Origin: Hanstruepera flava
GTDB taxonomy: Bacteria > Bacteroidota > Bacteroidia > Flavobacteriales > Flavobacteriaceae
Direction of reading: 5' to 3'
Length of the DNA: 64,000 nt
Assembly: GCF_023634025.1 (NCBI RefSeq)
Contig: NZ_JALJCW010000003.1
Span: 1-64,000 of the forward strand
Below the pieces are notes generated by a model. It did not search any database, had not been told where the DNA came from, and saw nothing but the letters and a program-made list of their open reading frames with translations. The position numbers were made by a program, and so were the translations under genes. Shown here piece by piece: positions 36,690-44,950 of this stretch. Position 1 is the first letter of the stretch. Each line of letters starts with the position of its first letter.

Positions 36690-36720
36690 GAGACCTCTCG
36701 ACTGTGCTCGAGGTGACATT
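36690..36720 (+). repeat. Palindromic element, TCGA type, paaZ-hydratase gap
   Basis: GAGACCTCTCGACT followed directly by GTGCTCGAGGTGACATT. This is the uninterrupted form of the element that is split at 42670-42744. Confidence 0.85.
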
Positions 36721-36729
36721 AGTTTTAAA

Positions 36730-39267
36730 TTATATTAATCCAAATTGTTCAAAATGGTGATTAAGGTGCTTACGCTCCAATAAATACCACTCATATCGAT
36801 TCATGTTGCCAAAAACTGCATTCTTTAAAACAGCATCTGGGTTTTCTTTAAAAAATTCAAGATAATCATTGCGTGCTTCAAGCATTTTGGCTTTAGCTTC
36901 ATCCAAACTACTATGTACGGTTTCTTCTATTTTAGATTCTTCTGCCAACGGAAACATAAACTCTTGCGGCATTTTTTCATAATTATACAAAGTAGCATGC
37001 ACTTTTTCCAAAATCTTTTCAGGTGTCTTTATTTCAAAATCCTGTATTTCACCTGACGCAATTCTATATGTGTATTCCAAATGCTCAACCATGTGTTGAG
37101 GCGACATGGTTCCCCATTTTGGCTTGGCATTTTCTTTAAGTTTAGAAAGACATTCTTGTATTTTCTTTTCAGTCATTTCAACAAATGTCTCTTGTTTTTT
37201 CTGAACCATTGTTAAGATGGTTGCCACTGCAACTAACGGACTATCTTTGTCTGTTTTTTGGCTTTCTGGTCGGTTTTCAAAATTAGCATCGAATACCTCA
37301 ACATGCCATTTTACTATACCACTTGGATGCTCTGTTGATGCCACATCACGATCCACTTTTTCTTTACAAGTCAATCGTACATAGATAGTATCGTTGTGAT
37401 ATAAGGGTCTTAAAAATCGGATGGAATCCAAACCATAATTTGCTGCCACAGGGCCTTTATTCGGATATACAAACAATCCCGCTGCAGCCGATATAATGAA
37501 ATAACCATGAGCAGTACGTTTTTCAAAAATACTTCCATCTAGAGATGTAATATCCGTATGTGCATAGAAATGATCCCAAGTTAAATTGGCAAAATTTTGA
37601 ATATCAGAATCTGTTAGTGTACGTTTATGGGTTTTGAGCGACATACCTGGTTGGATGTCTTCCCAATGGTACTTAAACGGATGCTCTTCGGCTTCTTTAT
37701 ATTTAGCGTTTTGCTGATAAATGCCTGTAATTTCTGTTAGTGTGGTTGGTGTACCTTGAATGGCTGTACGTTGCAAATAGTGTTTTATACCACGCATTCC
37801 ACCCATTTCTTCACCTCCTCCAGCACGTCCAGGACCACCATGTACCAATGTTGGCAAGGGTGAGCCATGGCCTGTACTTTCTCTTGCCATTTCGCGATTA
37901 ATGACTAAAATACGACCGTGATGACTCGCTGCATTAACAACATATTCTGATGCTATTTTATCATCGAATGTGGCAATGGATGACACTAAAGATCCTTTGC
38001 CCATTTGTGCCAACTGAACAGCCTCATCTATTGTTTTATAAGGCATAATAGTACTCACAGGTCCAAAGGCTTCACGCTCATGAACAATTGTATTTTGTAA
38101 TGGATTATAAGTTCTAAATACCACAGGACTAATAAAAGCACCTTTATTGGCGTCTGCACCTATAGTTTCTAATTTATCTAAATTGCCATATACTATTTCG
38201 GCTTCTTTTGCAATATCCGAAATCGAATTTCTAACAGCTTCTACCTGTTGTTTACTAACCAAAGACCCCATGCGAACCTCTTTTAATCGCGGGTCACCAA
38301 TAGTTACTTTATCCAATTCTTTCCCTAAAGCAATCTGAACATCTTCAACCAAATTTTCTGGAACTATAATTCTTCGAATGGCTGTACACTTCTGACCAGC
38401 TTTTACAGTCATTTCTTTTCTAACCTCCTTAACAAAAAGATCAAATTCAGGCGTTCCAGGAACAGCATCTTCACCCAAAATGGATGCATTTAGCGAATCG
38501 GCTTCCATAGTAAATGGTACAGATTCTTGTATTAATCTAGGATGTGCCTTTAATAATCTTCCTGTTGAAGCTGAACCTGTAAAGGTCACAACATCTTGAG
38601 ATTCTACTGTATCTAGAATAGATGTTACAGTACCATTAATAATTTGTAGAGCACCTTCAGGTAAAATGCCCGAATTTATGATTTCACGTGCAACAGCTTC
38701 AGCTAAATAAGACGATGAAGGAGCAGGTAAAACAACAGCTGGTACTCCAGCCATCCAATTGACTGCACACTTTTCTAACATACCCCAAACAGGGAAATTA
38801 AACGCATTAATATGTACAGCAACCCCTTTTTTAGGTACCATGATATGATGTGCCATAAAACGTCCGCCACGAGACAAATCTATTGGATCGCCTTCAACAT
38901 GAAAGGGTTGATTGGGAAACAATTTCCTTAAGGATGCATTAGCAAACAAATTACCAAAACCACCTTCTATATCAATCCAACTATCAATTTTAGTAGCGCC
39001 CGTTCGATAACTTAACTCGTAAAAGGCATCTTTCTTTTTAACCAAATAAAACGCCAATTTTTTCAGCATATTTCCACGCTCCTGAAAGGTCATTTTACGA
39101 AGCACTTCACCTCCTTTGGTTCGTCCATAATTAAGAACTTCTGGAATATCCAATCCTTCTACAGCCCAATTGGTAAAATGTTCACCCGTTATAGCATCGT
39201 AAATAGGAGTACCTTCTTCTTTACCTGTAGTCCATTGCCCTTGGACATAATGTTGTATTTTGTTCAT
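36730..39267 (-). CDS. paaZ: PaaZ bifunctional ring-opening enzyme with fused DUF1569 domain
   Basis: 845 aa from the ATG at 39267 ([12 protein letters not shown]); ATGs at 39273 and 39282 lie toward a repeat. The aldehyde dehydrogenase domain (1 to about 515) has [10 protein letters not shown], Glu in [10 protein letters not shown] and catalytic Cys in [10 protein letters not shown]. The MaoC-like hydratase (about 525-690) has [11 protein letters not shown] with Asp and His of the oxepin-CoA hydrolase. A C-terminal extension (about 692-845; [32 protein letters not shown]) resembles DUF1569, a DinB-like domain absent from the 681-aa E. coli enzyme. Confidence 0.95.
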   Translation of the reverse strand: MNKIQHYVQGQWTTGKEEGTPIYDAITGEHFTNWAVEGLDIPEVLNYGRTKGGEVLRKMTFQERGNMLKKLAFYLVKKKDAFYELSYRTGATKIDSWIDIEGGFGNLFANASLRKLFPNQPFHVEGDPIDLSRGGRFMAHHIMVPKKGVAVHINAFNFPVWGMLEKCAVNWMAGVPAVVLPAPSSSYLAEAVAREIINSGILPEGALQIINGTVTSILDTVESQDVVTFTGSASTGRLLKAHPRLIQESVPFTMEADSLNASILGEDAVPGTPEFDLFVKEVRKEMTVKAGQKCTAIRRIIVPENLVEDVQIALGKELDKVTIGDPRLKEVRMGSLVSKQQVEAVRNSISDIAKEAEIVYGNLDKLETIGADANKGAFISPVVFRTYNPLQNTIVHEREAFGPVSTIMPYKTIDEAVQLAQMGKGSLVSSIATFDDKIASEYVVNAASHHGRILVINREMARESTGHGSPLPTLVHGGPGRAGGGEEMGGMRGIKHYLQRTAIQGTPTTLTEITGIYQQNAKYKEAEEHPFKYHWEDIQPGMSLKTHKRTLTDSDIQNFANLTWDHFYAHTDITSLDGSIFEKRTAHGYFIISAAAGLFVYPNKGPVAANYGLDSIRFLRPLYHNDTIYVRLTCKEKVDRDVASTEHPSGIVKWHVEVFDANFENRPESQKTDKDSPLVAVATILTMVQKKQETFVEMTEKKIQECLSKLKENAKPKWGTMSPQHMVEHLEYTYRIASGEIQDFEIKTPEKILEKVHATLYNYEKMPQEFMFPLAEESKIEETVHSSLDEAKAKMLEARNDYLEFFKENPDAVLKNAVFGNMNRYEWYLLERKHLNHHFEQFGLI

Positions 39268-39275
39268 ACTCATTG

Positions 39276-39289
39276 CCTGCAAAAGCAGG
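39276..39289. repeat. CCTGC-AAAA-GCAGG palindrome, left of the GIY-YIG gene
   Basis: CCTGC (39276-39280) and GCAGG (39285-39289) around AAAA, 7 bp from the stop of the GIY-YIG gene and 8 bp from the paaZ start. On the minus strand it reads GATACCTGC, a string also present in the insert at 42684-42728. Confidence 0.75.
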
Positions 39290-39296
39290 TATCTTA

Positions 39297-39617
39297 TTAA
39301 TTATTTGATCTAAATCTTTTTTCATCCAAATTCCAATTTAAACTTAAATCAGACCAATTTGGATTCATATTTTCTATTAAGAAAATCTTCCAATCTCGTT
39401 TCCACTTTTTAAACCTTCGTTCTCTTATTGTGGCTTCCTCACCATTTTCAAACTCTTCAAAATAAACTAGCTTATCGCAATTATATCTTGCAGTAAATGA
39501 CTTTGGATAAACTTTCAACTTATGTTCTTTTACACGTTCATCGATATTATCGGCCATGCCTATATAAATTACTCCATTAGGCTTATTTGTCATGATATAG
39601 ACGTACCAATGTTTCAC
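39297..39617 (-). CDS. GIY-YIG (URI-type) endonuclease-like protein
   Basis: 106 aa, the size of single-domain GIY-YIG proteins. Motifs: WYVYIM and VIYIGMADNIDERVKEH (GIY-YIG strands plus catalytic Arg), FEEFENGEEATIRERRFKKW (catalytic Glu and basic helix). Family members nick or cut DNA; many single-domain ones have no known function. It interrupts the paa operon between paaJ and paaZ and is bracketed by CCTGC...GCAGG palindromes on both sides, which suggests it arrived with, or acts on, the dispersed elements. Confidence 0.88.
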   Translation of the reverse strand: MKHWYVYIMTNKPNGVIYIGMADNIDERVKEHKLKVYPKSFTARYNCDKLVYFEEFENGEEATIRERRFKKWKRDWKIFLIENMNPNWSDLSLNWNLDEKRFRSNN

Positions 39618-39633
39618 TTCTACTTATTTTGTG

Positions 39634-39653
39634 ATTCCTGCCTACGCAGGAAT
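39634..39653. repeat. ATTCCTGC-CTAC-GCAGGAAT palindrome, right of the GIY-YIG gene
   Basis: An 8-bp perfect stem around CTAC. Its last base (39653) is also the last base of the paaJ stop codon on the minus strand, and it lies 16 bp upstream of the GIY-YIG start. Confidence 0.8.
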
Positions 39654-40858
39654 TATACTCTCTCAATTATTGCAGCATAACCTTGCCCAACACCTACACA
39701 CATAGTCACCAAAGCATAACGTTTATTTTGCTCTTGTAATTCTAAAGCAGCTGAATACGCAATTCTAGTTCCTGTGACACCCAGTGGATGACCAATAGCA
39801 ATGGAACCTCCATTAGGATTTAATCTAGGGTCATCATCGGCTAATCCCCAAGCTCTAGTACATGCCAAAGCTTGTGCTGCAAAAGCTTCGTTGAGTTCAA
39901 TGATATCTATATCGTCCATCGTCAGACCTGCTTTTTTCAATGCTTTATTTGAAGCTTCAACTGGACCTATGCCCATAATTCTGGGTTCTACTCCAACCAC
40001 AGCTGAACTAACAATTCTTGCCAATGGTTTTAAGTTATATTTTTTGACCGCTTCGTCTGATGCAATAATAGTAGCTGCAGCACCATCATTTAATCCAGAT
40101 GAATTTCCAGCAGTCACACTACCACCTTCTTTTTTAAAAGCTGGACGTAATTTTGCTAAAATCTCTTTTGTGGTTGTTGGTTTAACAAATTCATCTTTTG
40201 AAAACACGATGGGGTCTTTTTTACGTTGAAGAATCTCCACTGGAATAATTTCCTTTGCTAAACGTCCATTTTTCTGCGCTTCAGTTGCTTTCATTTGACT
40301 CCAATATGCAAATGCGTCCTGATCCTCACGAGAAATATTATGTATCTCTACCAAGTTTTCAGCCGTGTTTCCCATGCCATCTGTCCCATACATTTTTTCC
40401 ATCATTGGATTTATAAAACGCCAGCCAAAACTACTGTCGTACATTTTAGCATCTGTACCAAAGGCACTTGATGGTTTTGCAATGACATATGGGCCTCTAG
40501 TCATATTTTCCACACCTCCTGATATAAAAAGATCGCCATCTCCGGCTTTAATAGCTCTATTAGCATGAATAATGGCCGATAAACCCGAGCTACATAAACG
40601 ATTAACAGTTTCACCAGGAACGGTATATGGTAATCCCGCTAGCAGTGAACACATGCGTGCTACGTTACGGTTATCCTCACCTGCTTGATTAGCACAGCCC
40701 AAAATAACGTCATCGTAAGCTTCTTTTGGAATATTAGGATTACGTTTTACTATTTCTTTAATAACCAACGCACCTAAATCATCTGTTCGGACAGCCGATA
40801 GTGTTCCTTTGTAATTCCCTATTGGAGTTCGTACTCCATCTATGATATATGCTTCCAT
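39653..40858 (-). CDS. paaJ: 3-oxoadipyl-CoA/acetyl-CoA thiolase
   Basis: 401 aa, typical thiolase. Catalytic Cys in NRLCSSGLSAI, His in GGSIAIGHPLGVTG and second Cys in VTMCVGVGQGYA. NEAFAAQAL is also conserved. The N-terminus MEAYIIDGVRTPIGNYKG and the long EDNRNVARM stretch fit the beta-ketoadipyl-CoA subfamily (PcaF/PaaJ). It cleaves 3-oxoadipyl-CoA to acetyl-CoA and succinyl-CoA, the last step of phenylacetate degradation. Confidence 0.93.
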   Translation of the reverse strand: MEAYIIDGVRTPIGNYKGTLSAVRTDDLGALVIKEIVKRNPNIPKEAYDDVILGCANQAGEDNRNVARMCSLLAGLPYTVPGETVNRLCSSGLSAIIHANRAIKAGDGDLFISGGVENMTRGPYVIAKPSSAFGTDAKMYDSSFGWRFINPMMEKMYGTDGMGNTAENLVEIHNISREDQDAFAYWSQMKATEAQKNGRLAKEIIPVEILQRKKDPIVFSKDEFVKPTTTKEILAKLRPAFKKEGGSVTAGNSSGLNDGAAATIIASDEAVKKYNLKPLARIVSSAVVGVEPRIMGIGPVEASNKALKKAGLTMDDIDIIELNEAFAAQALACTRAWGLADDDPRLNPNGGSIAIGHPLGVTGTRIAYSAALELQEQNKRYALVTMCVGVGQGYAAIIERV

Positions 40859-40866
40859 ATTTTTTA

Positions 40867-40898
40867 AAATCGAAGACGAAATCGAAGACGAAATCGAA
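40867..40898. repeat. 12-bp tandem repeat (AAATCGAAGACG, 2.7 copies)
   Basis: Two exact copies and a third partial one just upstream of paaJ. The word AAATCGAAGT recurs at about 40921, and GAAGTCGAAAATGAAGTTGA occurs in the E2 linker at 34873-34892, so this may be a second repeat type in the operon. Confidence 0.8.
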
Positions 40899-40967
40899 CT
40901 TCTTTATTTTTTATTGTTTGAAATCGAAGTTAAATTTAGCCTCGAAATACTTTTTCATTTTATTATA

Positions 40968-40993
40968 AATTCCGCATCACGAACTGAATGACA
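40968..40993 (+). repeat. Degenerate palindromic element, paaI-paaJ gap
   Basis: AAATTCCGCATCACGAACTG followed by AATGACA. The right stem arm has decayed compared with 35292-35312, but the TGACA end is kept. Confidence 0.55.
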
Positions 40994-41007
40994 AACTATT
41001 TAAAATT

Positions 41008-41421
41008 TTATTCTTTCCAATCTTTTTGAGTTCGATATACCACACCCTTAAAAAGGGCTACCAATTCATCATCACGTTTTACTTCTATAATATTAAATCC
41101 TAATTTAGTATTCACCTTTTCAATGACCGATTCTGCAATCAAATAATCACCTTCTTCTAAAGCTTCAATGTGATTAATACTTGTTTCGATGGATACCGCA
41201 AATTTACCATGCGTATTAGCTGCAAACCCAAAAGCCGTGTCGGCCAACGAATAACTTATGCCGCCATGCGCATAGTTCATACTATTTAGCATATCTTTTC
41301 TAATAGTCATGGCTACCTTGCATCGCCCAATCTCACATTCTAATATCTCAATACCTAGCCATTGACTAAACGCATCCTGACTTAACATTTTATATGGAAT
41401 TAATTCTCCCTTCATATCCAT
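41008..41421 (-). CDS. paaI: PaaI hydroxyphenylacetyl-CoA thioesterase
   Basis: 137 aa hotdog-fold thioesterase. The active-site segment NYAHGGISYSLADTAFGFAA carries the HGG turn and catalytic Asp of the PaaI family. It hydrolyses stalled aryl-CoA thioesters and frees CoA. An ATG at 41415 is an equally good start and would remove two residues; the ATG at 41421 lies closer to the repeat element that fills the gap to paaH. Confidence 0.92.
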   Translation of the reverse strand: MDMKGELIPYKMLSQDAFSQWLGIEILECEIGRCKVAMTIRKDMLNSMNYAHGGISYSLADTAFGFAANTHGKFAVSIETSINHIEALEEGDYLIAESVIEKVNTKLGFNIIEVKRDDELVALFKGVVYRTQKDWKE

Positions 41422-41424
41422 TTT

Positions 41425-41489
41425 GTCATTGCGAGGACGAAGGACGTGGCAATCTCATCAAGAGATTCTTCACTTCGCTCTGAATGACA
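41425..41489 (+). repeat. 65-bp composite element, paaH-paaI gap
   Basis: A GTCATTGCGAGGACGAAGG unit joined to a GAGATTCTTCACTTCGCTC...TGACA unit. Near-identical to the inverted copy at 33870-33934. It occupies almost the whole gap between the two genes. Confidence 0.85.
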
Positions 41490-41495
41490 TTTTAA

Positions 41496-42650
41496 TTAAA
41501 AAAATATTTTATTCTCTCTATTCATTTTTCGTAACAACGGACTACAACGATAACGGTCTTCGTGATACTCGTTATACAAGTCATCCATTTTATTTACACA
41601 CCATTCAATTCCTTTTTCATCTGCCCAAGCCAAAAGTCCTTTTGGATAATTAACACCTTTAGTCATGGCATTATCGATATCTTCTGCTGATGCAATATTT
41701 AAAAACAAGGCATCTGCGGCTTCATTGATTAGCATCACTAAAACTCTTTCAAAAATTAATTGTGCCAATTTATTGTCTTGCTTTGGTTCAGGTTTTATGG
41801 CAGCTTCTGAATAGTCGTAATAGCCTTTTCCAGATTTTCGTCCTAAATAACCCGCTTCTGCAAATCGTTTTTGGGTAAAGCTTGGCTTATACCTAGGATC
41901 GAAATAGAACGCTGTAAAAACCGATTCTGTAACAGTATAATTAACATCGTTTCCAATAAAATCCATTAATTCGAATGGTCCCATTCTGAAACCGCCAAGT
42001 GTTTTTAAACTATGGTCTATTGTTGCAAAATCGGCTATACCTTCTTCGTAAATTCGCAAAGCTTCACCGTAAAATGGTCTTGCTACTCTATTCACAATAA
42101 ATCCAGGTGTGTCCTTGGCAACAGCTACTGTTTTCTTCCAACTTTTTATAGTTTCAACCGACTTGTCTAAAACTGCTTTTGACGTTTGCACAGCAGGAAT
42201 CACCTCAACCAGCTTCATTAAAGGTGCAGGATTGAAAAAGTGAATTCCGATGCAACGTTCTGGTTTTTGCAATGATGATGCTATTGAAGCTATTGATAAA
42301 CTCGATGTGTTTGATGCTATAATACAATCGTCTGCAACATAACCCTCCAATTCTGAAAAGACTTTCTTCTTAATTTCAAGATTTTCAATAATCGCTTCAA
42401 TGGTCAAGTTGGAATCTCCTAAATCATTTAAGCTATCCACATAGGTAATATGTCCTTGTATTCTTGATTTTTCATCAGAATCGATACGTCCTTTCTCCAC
42501 TAAACGACTCAATATTTTTTCTAAACTATCTTTGGCCTTTGCTAAAGCCGCTTGATTGGTATCGTATAATTTGACCTGGCAACCTGCAGTGGCAGCTACT
42601 TGTGCAATACCACTTCCCATTGTTCCAGAACCGATTATTCCTACGTTCAT
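41496..42650 (-). CDS. paaH: 3-hydroxyacyl-CoA dehydrogenase
   Basis: 384 aa from the ATG at 42650, which puts MNVGIIGSGTMGSGIAQ, the NAD-binding Rossmann motif, at the N-terminus as in the family. A longer frame to 42704 would add 18 residues encoded partly by a repeat element and is rejected. Other motifs: EAIIENLEIKK, SNTSSLSI, HFFNPAPLMKLVEV and NRVARPFYGEAL. It oxidises 3-hydroxyadipyl-CoA to 3-oxoadipyl-CoA. Confidence 0.93.
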   Translation of the reverse strand: MNVGIIGSGTMGSGIAQVAATAGCQVKLYDTNQAALAKAKDSLEKILSRLVEKGRIDSDEKSRIQGHITYVDSLNDLGDSNLTIEAIIENLEIKKKVFSELEGYVADDCIIASNTSSLSIASIASSLQKPERCIGIHFFNPAPLMKLVEVIPAVQTSKAVLDKSVETIKSWKKTVAVAKDTPGFIVNRVARPFYGEALRIYEEGIADFATIDHSLKTLGGFRMGPFELMDFIGNDVNYTVTESVFTAFYFDPRYKPSFTQKRFAEAGYLGRKSGKGYYDYSEAAIKPEPKQDNKLAQLIFERVLVMLINEAADALFLNIASAEDIDNAMTKGVNYPKGLLAWADEKGIEWCVNKMDDLYNEYHEDRYRCSPLLRKMNRENKIFF

Positions 42651-42669
42651 AATTATGTATATCTTTTTT

Positions 42670-42744
42670 GAGACCTCTCGACTTGCTTTGCAAGATACCT
42701 GCAAGCAAAATATATTTTGCTTTTGGTAGTGCTCGAGGTGACAG
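42670..42744 (+). repeat. TCGA-type element interrupted by a 45-bp palindromic insert
   Basis: The outer unit GAGACCTCTCGACT...GTGCTCGAGGTGACAG equals the element at 36690-36720 but is split after GACT by 45 bp (42684-42728). The insert contains an 18-bp perfect palindrome, AGCAAAATATATTTTGCT (42704-42721), and the string GATACCTGC. Confidence 0.85.
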
Positions 42745-42750
42745 TCCTAT

Positions 42751-43536
42751 CTATTTACCTTTAAAAGTTGGTTTACGTTTATCTACAAAAGCTGCAACGC
42801 CTTCTTCGTAATCTTCGGTTTGGGCAGCTTCGATTTGTAATTTTGATTCTAATGCTAATTGCTGTTCTAAACTATTATTTAATGATTGGTTGAAAGCCTC
42901 TTTTATTTTCCCTAATGCCAATGATGGCATATTAGCAAGTTTCAAGGCTAGTTTATTTACTTCTTCTTCAAAATTTTCTAATGGTAATACTTTGTAAATC
43001 ATTCCCATTTTTTCAGCTTCATCTGCAGATACCTTGTCACCTAACATCGCTAGTGCTGATGCTTTTTGAAACCCAATTAATCGTGGTAAAAAGAAGGTTC
43101 CTGCGCTATCAGGAATTAATCCAATTAGGCTAAACGCTTGTATAAAACTCACTTTTTCGTGCGCTACCACAATATCACAAGCCAGTGCAATGTTAGCTCC
43201 TGCTCCTGCCGCCACACCATTTATTGCTCCAATAATAGGCTTTTTAATATTTCTAATGCGAGTGATAATTGGATTATAATGCTCTTCTAGAATTTTCTTG
43301 AATCCTGGGTTTAATTCCGGACTTGTCACTTCTTTTAAGTCTTGACCTGCGCAAAATGCTTTTCCGTTTCCGGTTAACACAATGGCTCTAACATCAATAT
43401 TTGTTTCACAATCGTCTAAAATAGATTGTAGGCTTAAAGCCATTTCACGATTAAAACTATTGAATACTTCTGGTCTATTGAGCGTTATGTACGCCACTTT
43501 ATTTTCAATTTTTAAAAGAATTGAATTGTTGCTCAT
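42751..43536 (-). CDS. paaG: Epoxyphenylacetyl-CoA isomerase (crotonase family)
   Basis: 261 aa. The motifs AGQDLKEV, INGVAAGAGANIALACDIVVA and LIGLIPDSAGTFFLPRL are those of PaaG, where the Asp of IPD is the catalytic residue. It isomerises the ring-1,2-epoxide of phenylacetyl-CoA to the oxepin. It lies between the epoxidase genes and paaH, flanked on both sides by palindromic elements. Confidence 0.92.
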   Translation of the reverse strand: MSNNSILLKIENKVAYITLNRPEVFNSFNREMALSLQSILDDCETNIDVRAIVLTGNGKAFCAGQDLKEVTSPELNPGFKKILEEHYNPIITRIRNIKKPIIGAINGVAAGAGANIALACDIVVAHEKVSFIQAFSLIGLIPDSAGTFFLPRLIGFQKASALAMLGDKVSADEAEKMGMIYKVLPLENFEEEVNKLALKLANMPSLALGKIKEAFNQSLNNSLEQQLALESKLQIEAAQTEDYEEGVAAFVDKRKPTFKGK

Positions 43537-43543
43537 ACCTATT

Positions 43544-43563
43544 TATTCCCATGAAAGCAGGAA
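43544..43563. repeat. ATTCC...GGAAT imperfect palindrome, paaD-paaG gap
   Basis: ATTCCCATGAAAGCAGGAAT, a diverged version of the ATTCCTGC-GCAGGAAT element, next to the paaG start. Confidence 0.6.
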
Positions 43564-43593
43564 TCTTTTTAATTAAACTTATAATATCTTGTA

Positions 43594-43622
43594 GAGACCC
43601 TTCGACTACGCTCAGGGTGACA
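43594..43622 (+). repeat. TCGA-type palindromic element, paaD-paaG gap
   Basis: GAGACCCTTCGACTACGCTC followed by AGGGTGACA: CCCT/AGGG outer stem arms with the constant GAGA and TGACA ends. Confidence 0.8.
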
Positions 43623-43630
43623 ACAAGTTG

Positions 43631-44131
43631 TCATTTCAAACATTTAAAATAATCGAATGGTTCTTGGCAATCGTCACACTGAAATTGCGCTTTACATGCT
43701 GTTGAACCAAACTGACTTACTAATTTCGTATTTGTGGAACCACATTGTGGACATTTCACCAATCGTTTACCATTGAGCAACACATCTTTATCGGCTTCAG
43801 CCTCTAAAGGTGCTGCTATACCATATTGTTCTAATGCTTCTCTTCCTTTTGGTGTTATCCAATCGGTTGTCCAAGCTGGATGCAGAATCAATTCAATCTT
43901 TGATTCATAACCTGCATTCTTTAAAGCTGCTTTAATATCGTCGCCTATAACATCCATTGCAGGACAGCCACTATATGTTGGTGTAATCTCAACATATACA
44001 ATACCCTGTTTAATGACAGCAGAACGAACAACTCCCATATCCATAATAGACAATACAGGAATTTCAGGATCTGAAACTTTCTCCAGAATTGGAGTTAAGA
44101 CTTCGTCTATATGTTGTTCTGTTGTTGTCAT
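43631..44131 (-). CDS. paaD: Phenylacetyl-CoA epoxidase subunit PaaD
   Basis: 166 aa. The N-terminal MIP18/DUF59 domain (1 to about 110) has DPEIPVLSIMDMGVVR and TPTYSGCPAMDVIGDDI. A C-terminal zinc-ribbon-like segment has CPQCG and FQCDDCQEPF. PaaD probably supports Fe-S or iron assembly of the epoxidase. It follows paaC with a 51-bp gap that holds a palindrome. Confidence 0.93.
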   Translation of the reverse strand: MTTTEQHIDEVLTPILEKVSDPEIPVLSIMDMGVVRSAVIKQGIVYVEITPTYSGCPAMDVIGDDIKAALKNAGYESKIELILHPAWTTDWITPKGREALEQYGIAAPLEAEADKDVLLNGKRLVKCPQCGSTNTKLVSQFGSTACKAQFQCDDCQEPFDYFKCLK

Positions 44132-44142
44132 CTTATTTTAAT

Positions 44143-44170
44143 GAGATGCTGAAACTAGTTCAGCATGACA
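44143..44170 (+). repeat. ATGCTGAA-type palindromic element, paaC-paaD gap
   Basis: ATGCTGAA (44146-44153) pairs with TTCAGCAT (44159-44166) around ACTAG; GAGATG and TGACA ends as in the other units but with a different stem. Confidence 0.85.
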
Positions 44171-44182
44171 AATCATTGATTT

Positions 44183-44935
44183 TTACCATTCCATATTAGG
44201 GTATGCACGCTGCATGTATTGTAATTCCGCTAAAAGATAGCCTAAATGTTCCGTATGGATACCTTGCTTTCCACCCTTTTGAAAATATTTTAAATCTGGA
44301 ACTTGAAGTGTAGCTTCAGCTAAAACCTCTGCCACTTTATTATAATATTCTTCTTTTAATTTAGTTACATCAACTCCTATGCCTTCAGAAACCATTTCTT
44401 TATCCGCTTCTGTTTGATGAAATAACTCGTCTGTATATGTCCATAATTGATCTATTGCCTCTTGCATTCTGGTATGGCTTTCTTCTGTTCCATCACCTAA
44501 ACGTTTTACCCAATCTGTTGAAAATCTCAAATGGTAACTTACTTCCTTAATAGACTTATTGGCTATTGCTGCCAAAGTTAGATCCTTACTTTTTTGCAGT
44601 TCCATTAAAAATAAATGATGATACACATCAAACAGGAACTGGCGTCCAATGACATAAGCAAAGTCTCTATTGGGTTGTTCTACTAATAGTACATTTAAAT
44701 AATCACGCTCCTTACGTAGCATAGCTATATCGTCTTCAGTCCTATCATCTCCTGCTATTTTTGCTGCGTATTGATAATAGCTACGTACTTGCCCAAATAA
44801 ATCTAAAGACAAGTTTGTGCATGCAATATCTGTTTCCAAACTCGGTCCATGACCACATAATTCACCCATTCGTTGACCGAGGATGAGGCTGTTGTCTGCA
44901 ATACCTAAAATATATTTGTATAAATTGTTTTTCAT
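44183..44935 (-). CDS. paaC: Phenylacetyl-CoA epoxidase subunit PaaC
   Basis: 250 aa from the ATG at 44935 (MKNNLYKYILGIADNSLILG). A longer frame adds MKAGIPLNET, encoded by the adjacent repeat, and is rejected. It is a ferritin-like helical protein, structural partner of PaaA: LGQRMGELCGHGPSLETDIA, FGQVRSYYQYAA and EVSYHLRFSTDWVKRLGDGT are family motifs. Confidence 0.94.
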   Translation of the reverse strand: MKNNLYKYILGIADNSLILGQRMGELCGHGPSLETDIACTNLSLDLFGQVRSYYQYAAKIAGDDRTEDDIAMLRKERDYLNVLLVEQPNRDFAYVIGRQFLFDVYHHLFLMELQKSKDLTLAAIANKSIKEVSYHLRFSTDWVKRLGDGTEESHTRMQEAIDQLWTYTDELFHQTEADKEMVSEGIGVDVTKLKEEYYNKVAEVLAEATLQVPDLKYFQKGGKQGIHTEHLGYLLAELQYMQRAYPNMEW

Positions 44936-44950
44936 AGTTTCATTTAGTGG

